A DNA stretch of 64,000 nucleotides from assembly GCA_946404405.1 (NCBI GenBank), contig CAMJDL010000002.1, positions 62,001 to 126,000 of the forward strand, read 5' to 3'. The DNA comes from an uncultured Prevotella sp. Its GTDB lineage: Bacteria; Bacteroidota; Bacteroidia; Bacteroidales; Bacteroidaceae. Position numbers and translations under genes: made by a program. Below, piece by piece: positions 1 to 15,000 of this stretch (position 1 is the stretch's first letter; each line of letters starts with the position of its first letter). A model generated the notes under the pieces. It was not told the DNA's origin. It did no database searches and was given only the letters and a program-made list of their open reading frames with translations.

Positions 1-3000
1 CGCGACCAGCAATATACTTAGGATAAGAAACTGCTTTACCTGTAGGAGTGAGAGATTCTACAGTACTACCATAACCACCGCCAAAGACACTGCCATAGGT
101 ATAGCGAGTGACATTATTTACAGAGATGGCTGGATCATTTGCATTCACTGCCGGAACACTGACTGTACCCGTTAGTTTCGTACCAATAGTGCCACCATTT
201 ACGATGACCTCAGTAGATGCGACGACATCCTTATTATTGGCATCTTTTATCGCATTACCATCAGCATCTTTGACCACGTGAGTACCTTGGGTCATACCCA
301 GCTCAGAACCACCATAGACGCTACTCTTGATAGTGCCGCCATTGATGGTCAGCTTGGTACTCTTCACGTTACCCAGCTTCCACCAGTCAACAGCAGAGAT
401 AGCAGTTGTGCCATCCAACTGATACATACGTCCCATACCACCGGCAAAGACGTTACCGCCCTTGGTGTGCGACAGACGATAGAGCTTTAGGCCTGAGTCA
501 TATACAAACTCGGTATTTGGAATGTTCTTATACTTCTTCCACTTAGCCCAGTCAGTAGCATCCCAATTAGCAATATTATCTTTGCCATCACCAGAAATAC
601 CCGCAGCCGTATTATCAGCAGTACTTGGTATCACGTACTCATGGTTGTTACCAATAGTACCACCATTAATCGTGATGTCAATATGACCGCGACCCTTTGT
701 AAAGAATCCCTCCGTACTATATCCTGTCTCGATGTCGTTATCATCTCGCATCTTGCCATAGCCATCCGTCTCGTCTTCTGCGAACAGTCCATAGCCTACA
801 GAACCCAGACGGCCGCCGCCATAGACAGAACCGAGAATCTCGCCGCCATCAATGGTCAAGTCAACACTACCGGCTACGTTACCAGCAGTGTAGGCGTCAG
901 CAGCGAAACCACGACCGCCACCGAATATGTTACCATCCACGTATGAAGTGCCCCAAGTACCAATTCTGGTAGCATTACCTGCGTAAAGGGCTTCATACGC
1001 CTCTGCATAGGTCTTGGTTTTATCAATTTCATTGCCTTTGATGTTCATTGTCACATTACGCAACACGTGACCATCCTCACCGCCTCCAAAGACAGAACCG
1101 TAAATCCATCCGCCTTCAACGTTAACTTCCACATCCTGCACATTGGTCTGTTTGTTGAACAGTACACGCGGGTCACCAGCACCGCCACCGAAGAGATAAC
1201 AGGTTACAGGGTGAGCAGTAATCTGTCCCAACGTGCGCGGTACACCGATGGTGCCACCCGTCATCGTGACAGTACTCTTACCATCGACATTCGTCATCTC
1301 GTTAGCACCATATACATTAGTCAGGACATGACCACCCTTGATTTCCACTAAGGTATTGCCACCGACTTCACCAGCTTTCCAATGCCACTCACCAGCTTTA
1401 TATGGGAAGTATCCGGATCCACCACCAAAGACATTGCCGTAGAAGGTGTGTCCGTTATCAGCAGTAGTGCGACCGCCCTTGGAATCGTATCCTGAGGTTC
1501 CATCGAACGGATCGTGGGCAGCATATTTGTCCGCAGCGGTAGCTGCCTGTCCATACTTCCAGCTTGCACATTCAGGCAAAGATGAAGTATAATTGGTAGT
1601 AGAAACCAAATCCTTCAACTCTTGCCTATCATTGGTACCCATAATCAACTTGCGTTGTGACCATTCGTCTGCTGTATAGCGACGGTTGACAGCAAGCGGA
1701 TTTGCGAGATATGTACCGTCATCATCCATCTGCACATAGCCATTACCAATCTGGCAGTTGCCTTCTATGGTAACATGCGTATCATGCTGCACAAATCCTT
1801 GCTCAGCACCACCAAAGACATCACCCTTCACAAAGGCATTGCCACCAATGGTCACATCAGTATGAGTGGCCAAAGCCAGCGTCTCAATGAACTTAAGGTA
1901 ATCAGTCTCATTAGAAACGGAATAATCATCCTTACCATTATCCTTATTGATACTCCAAGGATTGTTCCAAGCATTGCCATCCTTATCAATATAAGGCGTA
2001 GCACCCTTACCAGCACCAAAGACATGACCTGTATTAGCAGGCATTGTCATGTTGTCGGGACCGATTTCAGCATAGCCCTTCACGGTAACAGAACAATTAC
2101 CGCTATTCTCGTTCTTCAATGAGGTCGGTATTCCGTCAACGACATTATATCTACCAATCGAGGCAATCTCACCGCCGCCATAGACGCTACCCAGCACCTT
2201 GGCATCGCCCTGAATGGTAACCGTAGCGTTACCACGTACCAGAGCGGAGTAGCCATGTGTAGGTACGCCCTTACCAGCACCGAATACGTCACCTGCGATA
2301 GCGGGATATGCATAATTACCGGTTCCTTCTCCAAGTCCGATGGTTACAGACGTGTTCTTTTCTACACGGCCTACCTCACCACCACCATAGACGGAGCCAC
2401 CAATCGTGACTGTACCGTTACCGATGGTGATATTCGTACCACCTTCTGGATAGTCAATGCCATCGCCATCGACACCAATCATACCCTTGGCACACTGGAA
2501 GGCGCCGGTACCACTTGCAGCTGCTTCACCCTTACCACCGCCATATACATCGCCTGTAATAATGGCCGTGTTGCGGGGAGCCAAAATAGGATCTGTCGTT
2601 TGCTCAACATCGCCTAAGTACCATGCCCACACAGCTTCATCCTTAACGTCAGTGGTCTTTCGAGCACCTGCCAAGGTCGCATTATAGGCATTGGCATCTG
2701 CAACAGTAATAGCATTGCCTGCAACATATGATGGCGTCAAGGCATTGTTAACACGAGTTGCCTCATCAGCAGTCAGCTTGGTATGCTTAGCAATATAACC
2801 ACTTATACTCTTATTATGCTCATCGCATTCAGCCTGCGTGTAATAAACAGCAGGAGTCTTGATGTCAGAAGTAGTCTTGCCATAAGCTGGATCACCTTCT
2901 TGAGCAGCATTAATTTCTTCCTGCGTGTAATAAACTGCTGCAGTCTTAACATCAGTTGTCTGCCTAGCATTAGGTAACTTTGCATTATATGCATTGGCAT

Positions 3001-6000
3001 CCTTAGTAGTTAATTCTGCGCCTGCAACATAACTGGTTCCCAAAGCGTCCTTGACTTTTGTGACTTGTTCTGAAGAAAGCTCAGTACCACTGGCAATATA
3101 GCCAGCGACATTTGCAGCATTATACTCATCACATTCTGTCTGCTTGTAATAAACAGCAGGCGTCTTTTCCTTATATGAATACTTATCGCCGCTAGCAGTG
3201 GTGGATTCCCAAACAGGGTTGCCATCTTCCCACGATGCAATCCACTGACCAGTACCAATCTCCACATACGTGTCACCTTCTACAGAAGCCAGGTTACCAC
3301 CACCATAGATAGTACCGATCTTTCCGATTGGAATAATTCTGTTTTTATCTTCTCCGGTTCCATCATAGTCTGGATATTTTGTTTTATAATCGTCCTTATA
3401 ATCATTGTACTTCGAACGAATTCTACCAGTTGTCATATTGACATTGATGTGCGGATTACCAATCATTGTAGCTCCGACACCATAGCCACCACCAAAGATT
3501 TTGTCAATCTTTGTTGCAGAGATGATGTTGATACGAGGATCCCAGTAAGGAGTAGTTCGTGCACCAATTTCGCCTTCTCTGTATGGAATACGCTGTTTGA
3601 CAGTTACGCCCCCATCCTGATAAGAATTGCCATTCTCATCTTTTGCATCTTCCGTCTCTGTCTTAAAGCCATAGACGGAGTAGGGTGCCAGATTACCACC
3701 GGCATACAATTCACCAATTTCAATAGGCGTACAGCCATACTCTTCTACCGTAATGGTGATCTTGCCATTAATCGTACCTGCACGGTCATTACCACCAAAG
3801 ATTTTATCATATTTACCATTGGTAATTTTCATGTTAACATCACTATTGATGTTGGCTTTGTAGGAGCCACCGTAGAAAGTACCGCCATTCTCCACACAGT
3901 CGATAGTCACGTTAATGGTGGCATCTGTTTCAGCAGACTTACTGCCACCGTATGTACCACCGGTAACGATATCACAAGTTCCCACTTGCTGGAGCTGTGA
4001 AGCGATTTCACCACTGATATTACCCTTCTCATTACTACCACCATAGGCTTTATGGATATGTCCGCCGTTAATGGTTGTTGCAGCCACGCCCGTGCCATAT
4101 ACATAAGTGGCTCTTCGTTCTTCCGGTGTAGTAGCATCAGCGTTATCAATGGCTTTGTATGGGGTTCCTTCTGCACCAGTACCGTGAGTTTCTGAGTTGT
4201 AGTCAGTTTCTCCAGATTCTACGTAATGTGAGAATTGGCGATAACCTACGTTTGCGCCTGGGTTCTCGTACCATGTTGTACCAATTTGGTACTTATCCTT
4301 ACCATTACCACCACCAAAGAGTTCGTCAATGATAAAGCAAGACTTCACCGTCACATCTGTGGCAGAAACGGGAGCAGCATTACCACCACCATAAACCTGC
4401 TTAATGCTGGTCGTACCGCAACCTTCAATGATGACTTCCGTCTTTTCCGCATCACTATTTGGCTCGTAGGGCGCCAAGTCACCACCACCATAAACAGCCG
4501 TAACATCATAACCATACAAATCATAAAGACTACTCATAGCATTGTCGATAGCCTTTGCAGCGTTGGTTATAGCCGTCTTATTAGCATCTGTCAAGTTTTC
4601 CTCAGCTGTTGATGACAAATTGGTCAAGAGCGTGTTGGCTGCTGAGATTGAAGGAGCTTCGTTTGTAAGTCCACCTGATTGTGTAGCCTCTTGTACTATA
4701 CGGGTCAGCCAAGCTTTATAACCTTCTCCTGAAGCCTTCTCAGCTGAATAGGACGGAGGAAGTGCAGCTTTAGTTGAAACATTATCTTGACCATCTTTCT
4801 GCGTCGCATAGACATGTACCGTGACGTGTCCCTTTGGTGAACCGTTCAGGTCGTTACATCCATAGATTTTGTCTACGACACAGCCTTTGTCTGTCACACC
4901 CTTATTAAGCTCCACGGTAGTATTGCCAAGCACGTTAGCCTCAATGGCATTGGTACCACGTGTACCCATGCCGCCACCGTATGCATCGTGAGTGACTTTA
5001 CCACCAGTCAGATTGACGACAGTACTTTCCTTGACGCGACCCATCTCGCCGCCACCATAGACATTGTTGGCAATGGTGCCGCCCTCGATGTTCACCACTG
5101 TCCACAACGAGGTAGCGTATGCTGCCGGATTATATTTGTCGGGAGTAGCATCGTCAGCGGTGCTAACACCAGAGAACGGAGGAGTAGCACCAGAGAACAT
5201 AGCATTACCAGGACCACGGCTGGCACCAAAGACGTTACCTTCAATGGAACCGCCTTTAATGTTCACTGTATTAGATGAATATGATGCATGGTCGCTCGAT
5301 TCCGTTTTTTCTTTCTGCTCATTCTTAGACTGAGTTATCTTTGGAGGACCTACAGAGGCCAATGCGCCACCACCATAGACATTACCATGAATGCTACCGC
5401 CACTAACCTCAACCAGCGTCGAGCAGGTAACAGAGCCTGAGGCGTTGTTCAAATATTGATTATCACCATCCGTGTATTTTCCAATACCCGAACCGGCACC
5501 GAATATGTGACCTGTTCGACCATTTGGATCACTTGTCTGGCCAGCAATACTACCCTTAAAGATTTTTACCTCTGTACTATTGCGCACATGACCATCCTGA
5601 CCACCACCATAGATACAACCATAGATATTAGGGCCATCACCTGCAGTAGGACCATCTTCTGTGGTACCACCAATATTGACAGTCGCTTTGTTCACATAGC
5701 CCAAGAAGAAATCAGGTCCATACATGTAGCGAGGAGAAAGCGTGATAGTCTTGGCTGCCTTACCACGGCTACCGCCAAAGACAGAACCGTATGGGATACC
5801 ATCAGTTTCTTCAAAGCCTTTATCTGTTGCACCCACATTACCACCCTTAATAGTAACGGTAGTCTTGCCGCTGTTCTGGAAATAGTGGGCATAAGTACCT
5901 CCCGCAAGTGTTGCAGTCCAAATCGCGTCAGTAGCTGATGGCAACTCGCCATAGCCAGCAGTTGAGTAATCATCAGAACCGCCGGTGTAGTTACCCTTAC

Positions 6001-9000
6001 CAACAGAGGCCACATTACCGCCACCATAGATAAACCAGCCTACACTACCGCCATTCATAATGACTTCGGTATTACCATACACCTTACCGGCTGTCCAGCT
6101 ATAGACGTCGTCTAGAGTATTCTTTGAATTACCTTCACTTTCGGTATTCCACAGATAAGTTTTATAGGTGCTTGTACCCTTACCGCCACCAAAGACAGTA
6201 CGCTCAATCGTTCCACCATTGATGGTAACCTTTGCATTCTCGTTGACGTGGCCGTCTTCACCACCGCCATATACAGTACGCACCGTACCGCCATCTATCG
6301 TCACCTCTGTCTCGCGGACATTAGCAATATGTGCCTCTGTATAGCGTTGTTCCGTGATGTCATCATAGTGTTGTGATGAAGCGTTAACCTTGTCACCAAA
6401 TGACACCTGTCCCTTACCACCACCAAACACGTAATTGTCAACTATGGCAGAACCAGTAATGTTGACGTGGGCCTTACCACCAGTGATACCATCTACATAT
6501 TTGAATTCGTAAGGCCAGCTAAGACCGAAGTCATAGAAGGTCTTCTTATCTGCATTGTAGGTATCGTGCTTGATGACTTGCGTATATTGATTATTCGCGT
6601 CAACTTGATAGTCGATAACACCAACAGAAGCCAGCTCACCGCCGCCATAGACACTGCCATTTACACGACCACTGCCAACAACATTCACGTAGGTATTTCC
6701 ACCTATACATCCGGCATATTGCAGTGGCGTAAAGAGATACGTTACAGCATTTTCTCCACTGCCCGCAGTAATCGTACTGTTGTATTCAGCACGATGTTCA
6801 GCACTTCCATAGCCACCACCATAGACACTGCCGTTGACAACGGGAGTACCCGAATCGCTAATGGCACCTGTTGACTCATTTCTGCTACCGCCAATGGTCA
6901 CATAGACATGGTCACGTGTTGTACCAAACTCAGCACCGCCATAGACATTCCTCTTGATGGTACCGCCAGTGATATTCACAGACGACGTCTTTACCTGTGC
7001 CATTCGGCTCCACAGTTCGTTAGGACTTCCATCGAGCAGTGTCAGACGTCCCATGGCACCACCAAAGACGTTACCGCTATATTTTGCCCCCTCTGGTACA
7101 GGTGCTTCAAAGGTATTTCCGATGGTACCGCCACTGATGTTAATCGTGACATGACCGTATTTGTTATCACCGTCATCATTAACGAACTGTCCTGTCGTAG
7201 CATCTTGCGCACCTGCGAAATCAACACCTACCGATGCCAATCGACCGCCACCATAGACGGAACCTAAGATGGTTGGGTTGCCGCTGACAGTAATCTCTGC
7301 ATTGCCGCGAACAGTACCTGCCGTCAGTTCTGTTCCAGAGAATCCACGACCGCCACCAAAGATGTTACCATCCACGTACGACGTTCCATTGGTACCAATC
7401 TTGGCAGTACCAGAAATGCTCACTTGGGCATTACCCCTGACGTGACCGTCCTCAGCACCACCGAATACAGAGCCGAAGATGCGGGCTGTTTCACCTACTT
7501 GCACACTTGTGTTGTTAACATTAGTGTACATCCTGAAGTGTTCACGCTGGTCACCCTTACCGCCACCGAAGAGATAGCAGGTCACAGGCTTCTTAAGGAT
7601 ATCTTCATTCGAACGAGGTACACCCAAGGTTCCACCTGTCATGATGACTTCGCAATTGCCCAGTACACTGGTCAACTCATTACCGCCATAGACGCAGGTC
7701 AGGATATGACCGCCGGTAATCTCCACCCGCGTATTGCCTTCCACCAAACCGGCTGATGGCAGCCAGTCGTGACCTGTGACAGTGCCCGCAGCATTCTTGA
7801 TTTCGTAGGGGAAGTAGCCGGAACCGCCACCGAACACATAGCCATAGTAGGTATGTCCGTCAGAACCTGTCGTGCTACCATTCGTAACAGTGGAGCCGTC
7901 TCTATAGGGCACATCTGCCAACGGGTCGTAGGGTAGATAAACCGTTTTCCCTCCAACCACCTCACCATAGTCCCAGCTGGCACAATCCGAGAAGTTTGCG
8001 GGATTTTCACCTTCCCATTCTGTATTTGAATGGATGTGAGGCACTTTTTTGCCATCTACAACATCCACTTTCCCTTCACCGCAACCAATCTGTCCGCCAG
8101 ATATCGTCACCTTGGTATTGCCGCGCACACGACCATTCTCACCACCGCCATAGACGGAGGCCATGACGATACCACCACTGATGGTTACATCGGTTTCTTT
8201 GACGTATGTACGGAAGTCTGCATCGGGATCAGTATCAGGATTCTCCACTTCACCACGACCGGCACCGAATACGAAGCCCACATCCACAGGATTATGCTCG
8301 GCACTTGCGCCTACATCCATATGGTGATTTCCTGTATTCTTCATACCGCCGTCTGTAAATGCAGCTTCAACAGGACCAATCTGACCACCGCTGATAGCAA
8401 CTGTGCACTTACCGGTGTTTTCTTTATAGTTGACAATCTTACCAATACAGCCAGTATGGGTTTCCGTGCCGGTATGATAGACGATGGCACCTGACAGAGT
8501 TTTGCCTTCCTCATCAACAGCAGCTGTTCCTACTGAACCTTGTAGACCACCGCCATACACGCCATCGACAACGTAGCCGCCACCCATGGTAACGCGAGTA
8601 TTTTTCTTTACGTCAGCTGAGCTACCACCGCCATATACGCTTTCTCCTATCGTGACTTTTTCAGCCCCCTCTGCTACTGCGTCATAAGTACCTTCACCTG
8701 TTCTATGTGCACAGATATAGACTTCCGTGTTACCAGTTACTTCAGCCTCTTCACCGCCACCAAAAACATCACCTGTAATGTGAGCACCGAGAGCTGTGAC
8801 ATCATCGTATGTGATAGATGTAATATTTCCAGCCTCATCGCGCGTAGCAACAATCTCATTAGTTCCTGCATCACGTTGCATGATTTGTACGGTGGTAGAA
8901 GGAGCAATATTGACTTCCGTATTTCCTATCACCTTACCATGTTGACCACCGCCATAGACGTTGCCAATAGTTCCTATAGCAGCATCGATATCACCAGTAA

Positions 9001-12000
9001 CTTGCTTTTCATAATAGTGAACACCTTCTATAGCTACACCTGAAGCAGGAGTCGTTCCACTATTATCGGTATAATAACCGACAACACTTGACGTGCCTAC
9101 TGTAAGACCTCCGGTAATATCAACATAGTTGGTTTTGATATTTGAAATGTTATGATACTTACCACCTGCTGCCGTACTATATTGTTCATAATCGGTAGGA
9201 AGAAGGACACCAGTCTTTCCACTCTTTCCTCCTCGAACCATATTAATGTTCACCTTTGTATTGGCTGTTGCTTCTTCAATAAAGCCTCCGCCATAAACAT
9301 TATCTATACGTGTAGCAGACTTAACATTCACAGTGATAGTACGCTCACGTTCTCCAAACGCATTACCGTCCTTGTCTGTACCAGGATATTTGGCATTGTT
9401 GCCTCCACCCACAAGGTTTTCTATGATAATAGGTTTATCACATGGGTCTGTCTCTTCAATGTTGACAGTAATGTTACCACCGATACCACCGCGCTGGTCA
9501 TTACCACCATAGACATTCTTGAAGTATCCACTGGTAATGGTCAAGGTAACATCACCAGAAATATGCGCTTTATAAGAACCGCCGCAGACATATTCGATTT
9601 GTGAATTTGTCTCAGTACAAGCGGCTATTACCACGTTAACACTTCCATCAACGTCTGCCTCACTTCCGGCACCATACAATTTGGTGATGACCAAAGGACA
9701 TGAACCGGATTGCTCCAAAGTTGGATTCGTGCTACGACAAGTACCCAAGGCATCACTGCCGCCAAACACCTGACCAATCTTTCCACCATGGCAAGTAATC
9801 TTGGCAGTACCATTGACATTTGCACCAGTATTGTCCACCCAAATGTCATTCTTTTTAATCGGCTGGCTGCCGTTACCACCGCCAAACGCATATTCGATAT
9901 CGTATGATCCCCATATCACAACATCTGTTGCCGGTACTGCAGCAGAGTTACCACCTCCATATACTCTGGAGATACTGGTTTCACCACAACCATCGATTAT
10001 GACCTGTGTTTTCTTATTATCATTGGGCAAGTAATCTGCCTGATTACCTCCACCATAGACCGCTTGAATCTCGTAGTTTTTGTGACCAGTAACAATTTTG
10101 CCATCGGCATCAATTTGTCTGGTACTATAGACTTCTACGAGGACATCACCCAAAGGACAGCCATTGAGATTGTTACATCCAAAGACACGTCCTTTTGTAG
10201 GTACTGAAGAGTATGTATTACCGCTCGTCGTTGTCACATCTACTGGATCCTTCGTAAATGCCACACCAGAGCCACCATATTTGGCAATGGAGTCCGGACG
10301 GTTGATGCTTACCCTCACGTCGCCATAAACGTTTGCTGCAATAGCAGTAACTGCGGGGTTGCCTCCGGAAGCCTCTTTCGCCAAACGACCTAAACCACCG
10401 CCATAGACATTACCTATGACACCACCTGTCAGCGTGACAAGGGTCTTATGCTTAGTTCCCTTGGCAGGATCTAAACCTCGACCAGCAACTGGTTCTGAAT
10501 TCGGAACATTCATGCCCGTCGCCCAGTCTCCAGGTATTTGTCTCTTTTCGTAATAGGTCCCGTTCCCATCATATAATGTTGCTTCTGTTAAAGAATATGT
10601 ATAGTTTCCTTCAGAGCCAGACCGTTCATATAGTCCTTCGAGTGAAGAGGCAGGAATAAGTTCATAATACTTTGTGTTAGATAAAGCTGTTCCTGTCGCA
10701 AGAGTATAAGTGTAGTTTCCTTCCGTGCCGGACCTTGTATATAGTCCTGATACAGAAGATGACCCAGCTACAATATCCGTCTTTTCTATATACTTTTCTT
10801 TAGCCAGTCCTAGTACTTCAATATAAATGTCCTTTGCCCCAGGCTCCCAGTTTGCCTTATTGGTCTCAGCCAATGCACCGCCGCCATAAACGTCGTGGAT
10901 GATTTTACCACCACTTACATTTACGGTCACGCTACCCTTAACAATACCGGCCCTGCCACCGCCAAAGACGCTGCCTTTGACAGTACCATTCTTAATTTCT
11001 ACAGAAGAGTTTGTAACAGAAGAGAAATCGTCTGGATTATCTTCTTCACGAATAAGATGATTTTCCATTAGATTCAGTTCACCACGAGCTGCGCCATAGA
11101 CATTACCATCGTCATGGTTGCCATCGACACCAACAGCACCATCGGTATCAATGGTGACAGAGGTACTACCCACAACCTTACCCATTGAACCAGCGCCATA
11201 GATATTATTTGCCACAGAGCCGCCTTTGATTTCGACTTTAGCATCATGGCCTACGATACCTGCCTTTGGGTTAAACTTATCACCTTCACCATCGTGTTTA
11301 GTGTGTCCCTCTGGAATTGCGCCCGAATAATACAGATCAGTACCACAACCACCACCATAGACGTTACCGCGATTTTCGAAGTATTGTTCCATGTTACCGA
11401 CAGTACCGCTATACATGGTTACAGATGCATCATTGAAGACATGACCGTTCTCACCACCGCCATAGAGCGAGCCATTAATCTGAGGACCTGCAGTTTGGTC
11501 GTTCACCGTGCCAATATTCACTTCGGTATCATATACCCAAGCCAGCTTGTCGTGAATAGCACCTATGGCGTCGATATCACCACGTGATGAACCAAAGACC
11601 ATACCATTATTATGTCCGTTAGTACCAATGGTTCCGCCTGTGATGTTAATCGTAGCCTTACCGGTGTTGGCAGTTGCAAGTGCTGTTGGCAGACTTGTTG
11701 TATTGTCGTAAGTGAATGTTCCCACCGAACCATAAGCACCGCCACCATAGATGTTATGCAGGATAGTACCACCGCTGATATTAATTTCGGTATTGCCCTT
11801 TACGAGACCAGCCTTGACCTTCTCAAGGGCCGTTTGTGAGCCAGTACCATCACTACCCAAGCCACCACCAAAGACGTTACCATAAGTAGCACCACCCTTA
11901 CCAGATGTGCCAATAGTACCTCCAGTCACATTGACCACGGAACTACCATCCATGATGGCCTGATTTCCGCCACCATATACGCTTTGGCTAACAGTACCGC

Positions 12001-15000
12001 CATCGATATTTACAATCACAGTACTCTTCGGAGTACCAAGTACGTTGTTACAACCAAACACGTTGTACACACTACCGCCTTCGAAGTTCACAGTTACCGG
12101 ACCATAGACGTCGGCAGCATGCGTTGCTTCACCCCGGCCACCACCATAGAGGTTACCGCTGATGGTACCGCCATACAGGTTCACCTGAGTGGTCTTGCCT
12201 TCTGATACAGTCTCTACATTATTGTTCAGATAAGAGTTCACCTTACCCTTGGCACTACCACCATAGACATCACCGGTGATATTGGCAAAACCAATAGGGG
12301 TACCAGAATCGTCCTTTCCGATATTGACTGTTACGCTACCAGTAACATGGGTACTTTCACCAAGACCGCCACCATAGATATCACCTCCGATGTTGATACC
12401 CTGATTCTGACTAGCCGTTCCAATATTCAGTGTAGTATTTCCCTCGATGTCAGCCGAATAGCCACCACCGTAAACGCCAGCAGTAAGTGTTTGATCCAAA
12501 CTGCCATCTAATGGATCGAGATAATCTGTACCATTGATGATGTTGACACCAACCTTCTCTGCCTGTTCTTCTTTTTCATATTTGTAAACTGACGCAGTTC
12601 CGATGTCTATCGTTGCATCGCCTTTTACAACACCTTCATAGCCACCGCCAAACACTTGGCCAATCTTTCCAATATAGACTCCTTCAGAATAGGTTCGTGG
12701 AGTGGTGCCAACCATACCTTGCATCATGTTTATCCAAACATGAGTGTTACCGATGACAGGGGCCTGGAAACCACCGCCAAACACCTTACCGATAGAAGTG
12801 CAGGAATAGACATTCACTTCAACATCTACTCTGTTGGGATTATTTTCAATTTCTGTTTTACCCTTAAAATACGTGTCACCAGTTGTATTAGCTGTCCATG
12901 TATTTCCACTCTGAGTACATCCATAAATAGAGTATGGTGCCATGTAACCGCCGCCATAGAGCTCACCGATGATCAGCGGTTTACAACCTTCTTCATAAAC
13001 GTTCACGGTGATAGAGCCATTGATACTACCACCCTCGTTATTACCACCGAATACACGTCCAAACTTTCCGCTCGTCACGGTCAGGCTGACATTACCATTA
13101 ATCGTAGCGTTCTTAGCACCACCGAATACCTGAGGAACAAAGTCATCGGGCATACACTCTAGCACGATGTCGACATTACCATCCATAGGAGCTACCTGTC
13201 CGGCACCGTAGATTTCGCCAATCTTCAAGATACAAGTGGCTGTATTATCTTTTCTCTCCAAAGACGTACCTCCACGCACATTACCCAAGGTGTTACTGCC
13301 ACCATAGAGGACATGTACCTGACCACCTATCAGCTTGGTCATCGCTTTACCAGTACCATAGATACCTGTTGTGGGATTAGTTGTATATGCCGCCTTGTCA
13401 ATGATACCTACGTCGGCACCTGGGTTGCCTTCACCGGCACCGTTACCGCCACCAAACACCTGATCGATGATATAGGCACTATTAATCGTTATCTGCGTTG
13501 CAGGCACGGCAGCAGCATTACCACCACCATAGACATATTGTATACTGGTGGTAGCGCACCCCTCAATGAGCACCTCTGCAAAGGCCGCGTTCAGTTTTGC
13601 AAGCTTTTCATTATAATCAGCGGCTGTCTTGTCTGGAAGAACGATATTTGCATCCGTAGGATTATAGTCTGCCTGGTTACCACCGCCATAGACAGCATTT
13701 ACGTCGTAGGTGGTACGATCAGCCAGCGGAGTATCGCTATTATTCTTGTATTCGTTGCTGGTGAGGTTGTTTGTCTGCTTCACGTGCACCTTCACATGTC
13801 CCTTCGGTGTACCGTTCAGGTTGTTACAACCGAAGATCTGACCCATGCCTGATGCGGTGTTCAGCTTCGCGCCATCGAGCAATACGTTCACATCACCACC
13901 CACATAGGAAATGATATTACTTGTCGCTCCGTTCACACCCGTCTTCTGACCTAGACCACCACCAAACACATTACCGTTGATGGTTCCTGCATAGAGATAG
14001 ACGTTGGTTTCCTTCGTATCATTAAAGACCATCGGGTCGCTACCGGTCTTGCTGGCATTCGTATTTCCTAATGCCGAGCCGCCATAGACATTGCCGTGGA
14101 TAGTGGCAGTTCCTGTATAGACGGCAGGCTCTGCATTTGATTTTGTGCCAATGTTCACCGTCACATCACCGTTCACCAGCGTAGGCTCACCCTTACCGCC
14201 ACCGAAGACCACATTGGGCAATGGGTCGGGAATAGGTGTTGTCCATGCTGTACCAATGGTTCCACCAGTAATGGTTACCGTGGCATCACCCGTCAGCACA
14301 CCGTTGACATTACTACCACCATAGATGGCAGTCTTCACCGAACCACCTTCAACATTAATACTCGTATGACCTTGGTTCATAGCCTTCGCTTCTGCCACTG
14401 CATCCGTACCCAATTCTGTATTCGCAGCTACAGCAAGTCGTCCCAGACCGCCACCAAAGACGCTACCGTTCACTGTACCGGCATAGATATTCACCAATGT
14501 CGTCTTGTTGTCTGTTGTATTCACAGAACCAAGGGCACTACCGCCATAGACATTTTCTGTTACGGTTCCATTGCCACTGAGTGTATTGCCCTCCTTAGCA
14601 CCGATATTCACTATTATATTACCGCTGACAACTGTCGTCTCACCCTTACCGCCACCATAGATGTCATGACTGACGGTGCCACTATTCATGTTAACTTCTG
14701 AGTTACCATGTACATCAGCGGTATTACCGCCACCAAACACATTGTTGACAGTCGGAATGGCATTGCTTTCGTTCTTTTGAATCTTAACCTTTGTGTCGCC
14801 ATTCACTGCAGACTCATCACCGCCACCAAATACTCCACCTGTGGTTTCCACAACAGCACCGTTATCATCGAATATTTTTCCTTCTACCGTAGTATTACCC
14901 TTGATAGTCAGATCTGTTTCTCCTACTTGTCCGAGTGCCGTCAAATCGACATCGGTATAGAGGTAGTTAGTACCTTCTATAGTAACCGTACCAACATCGC

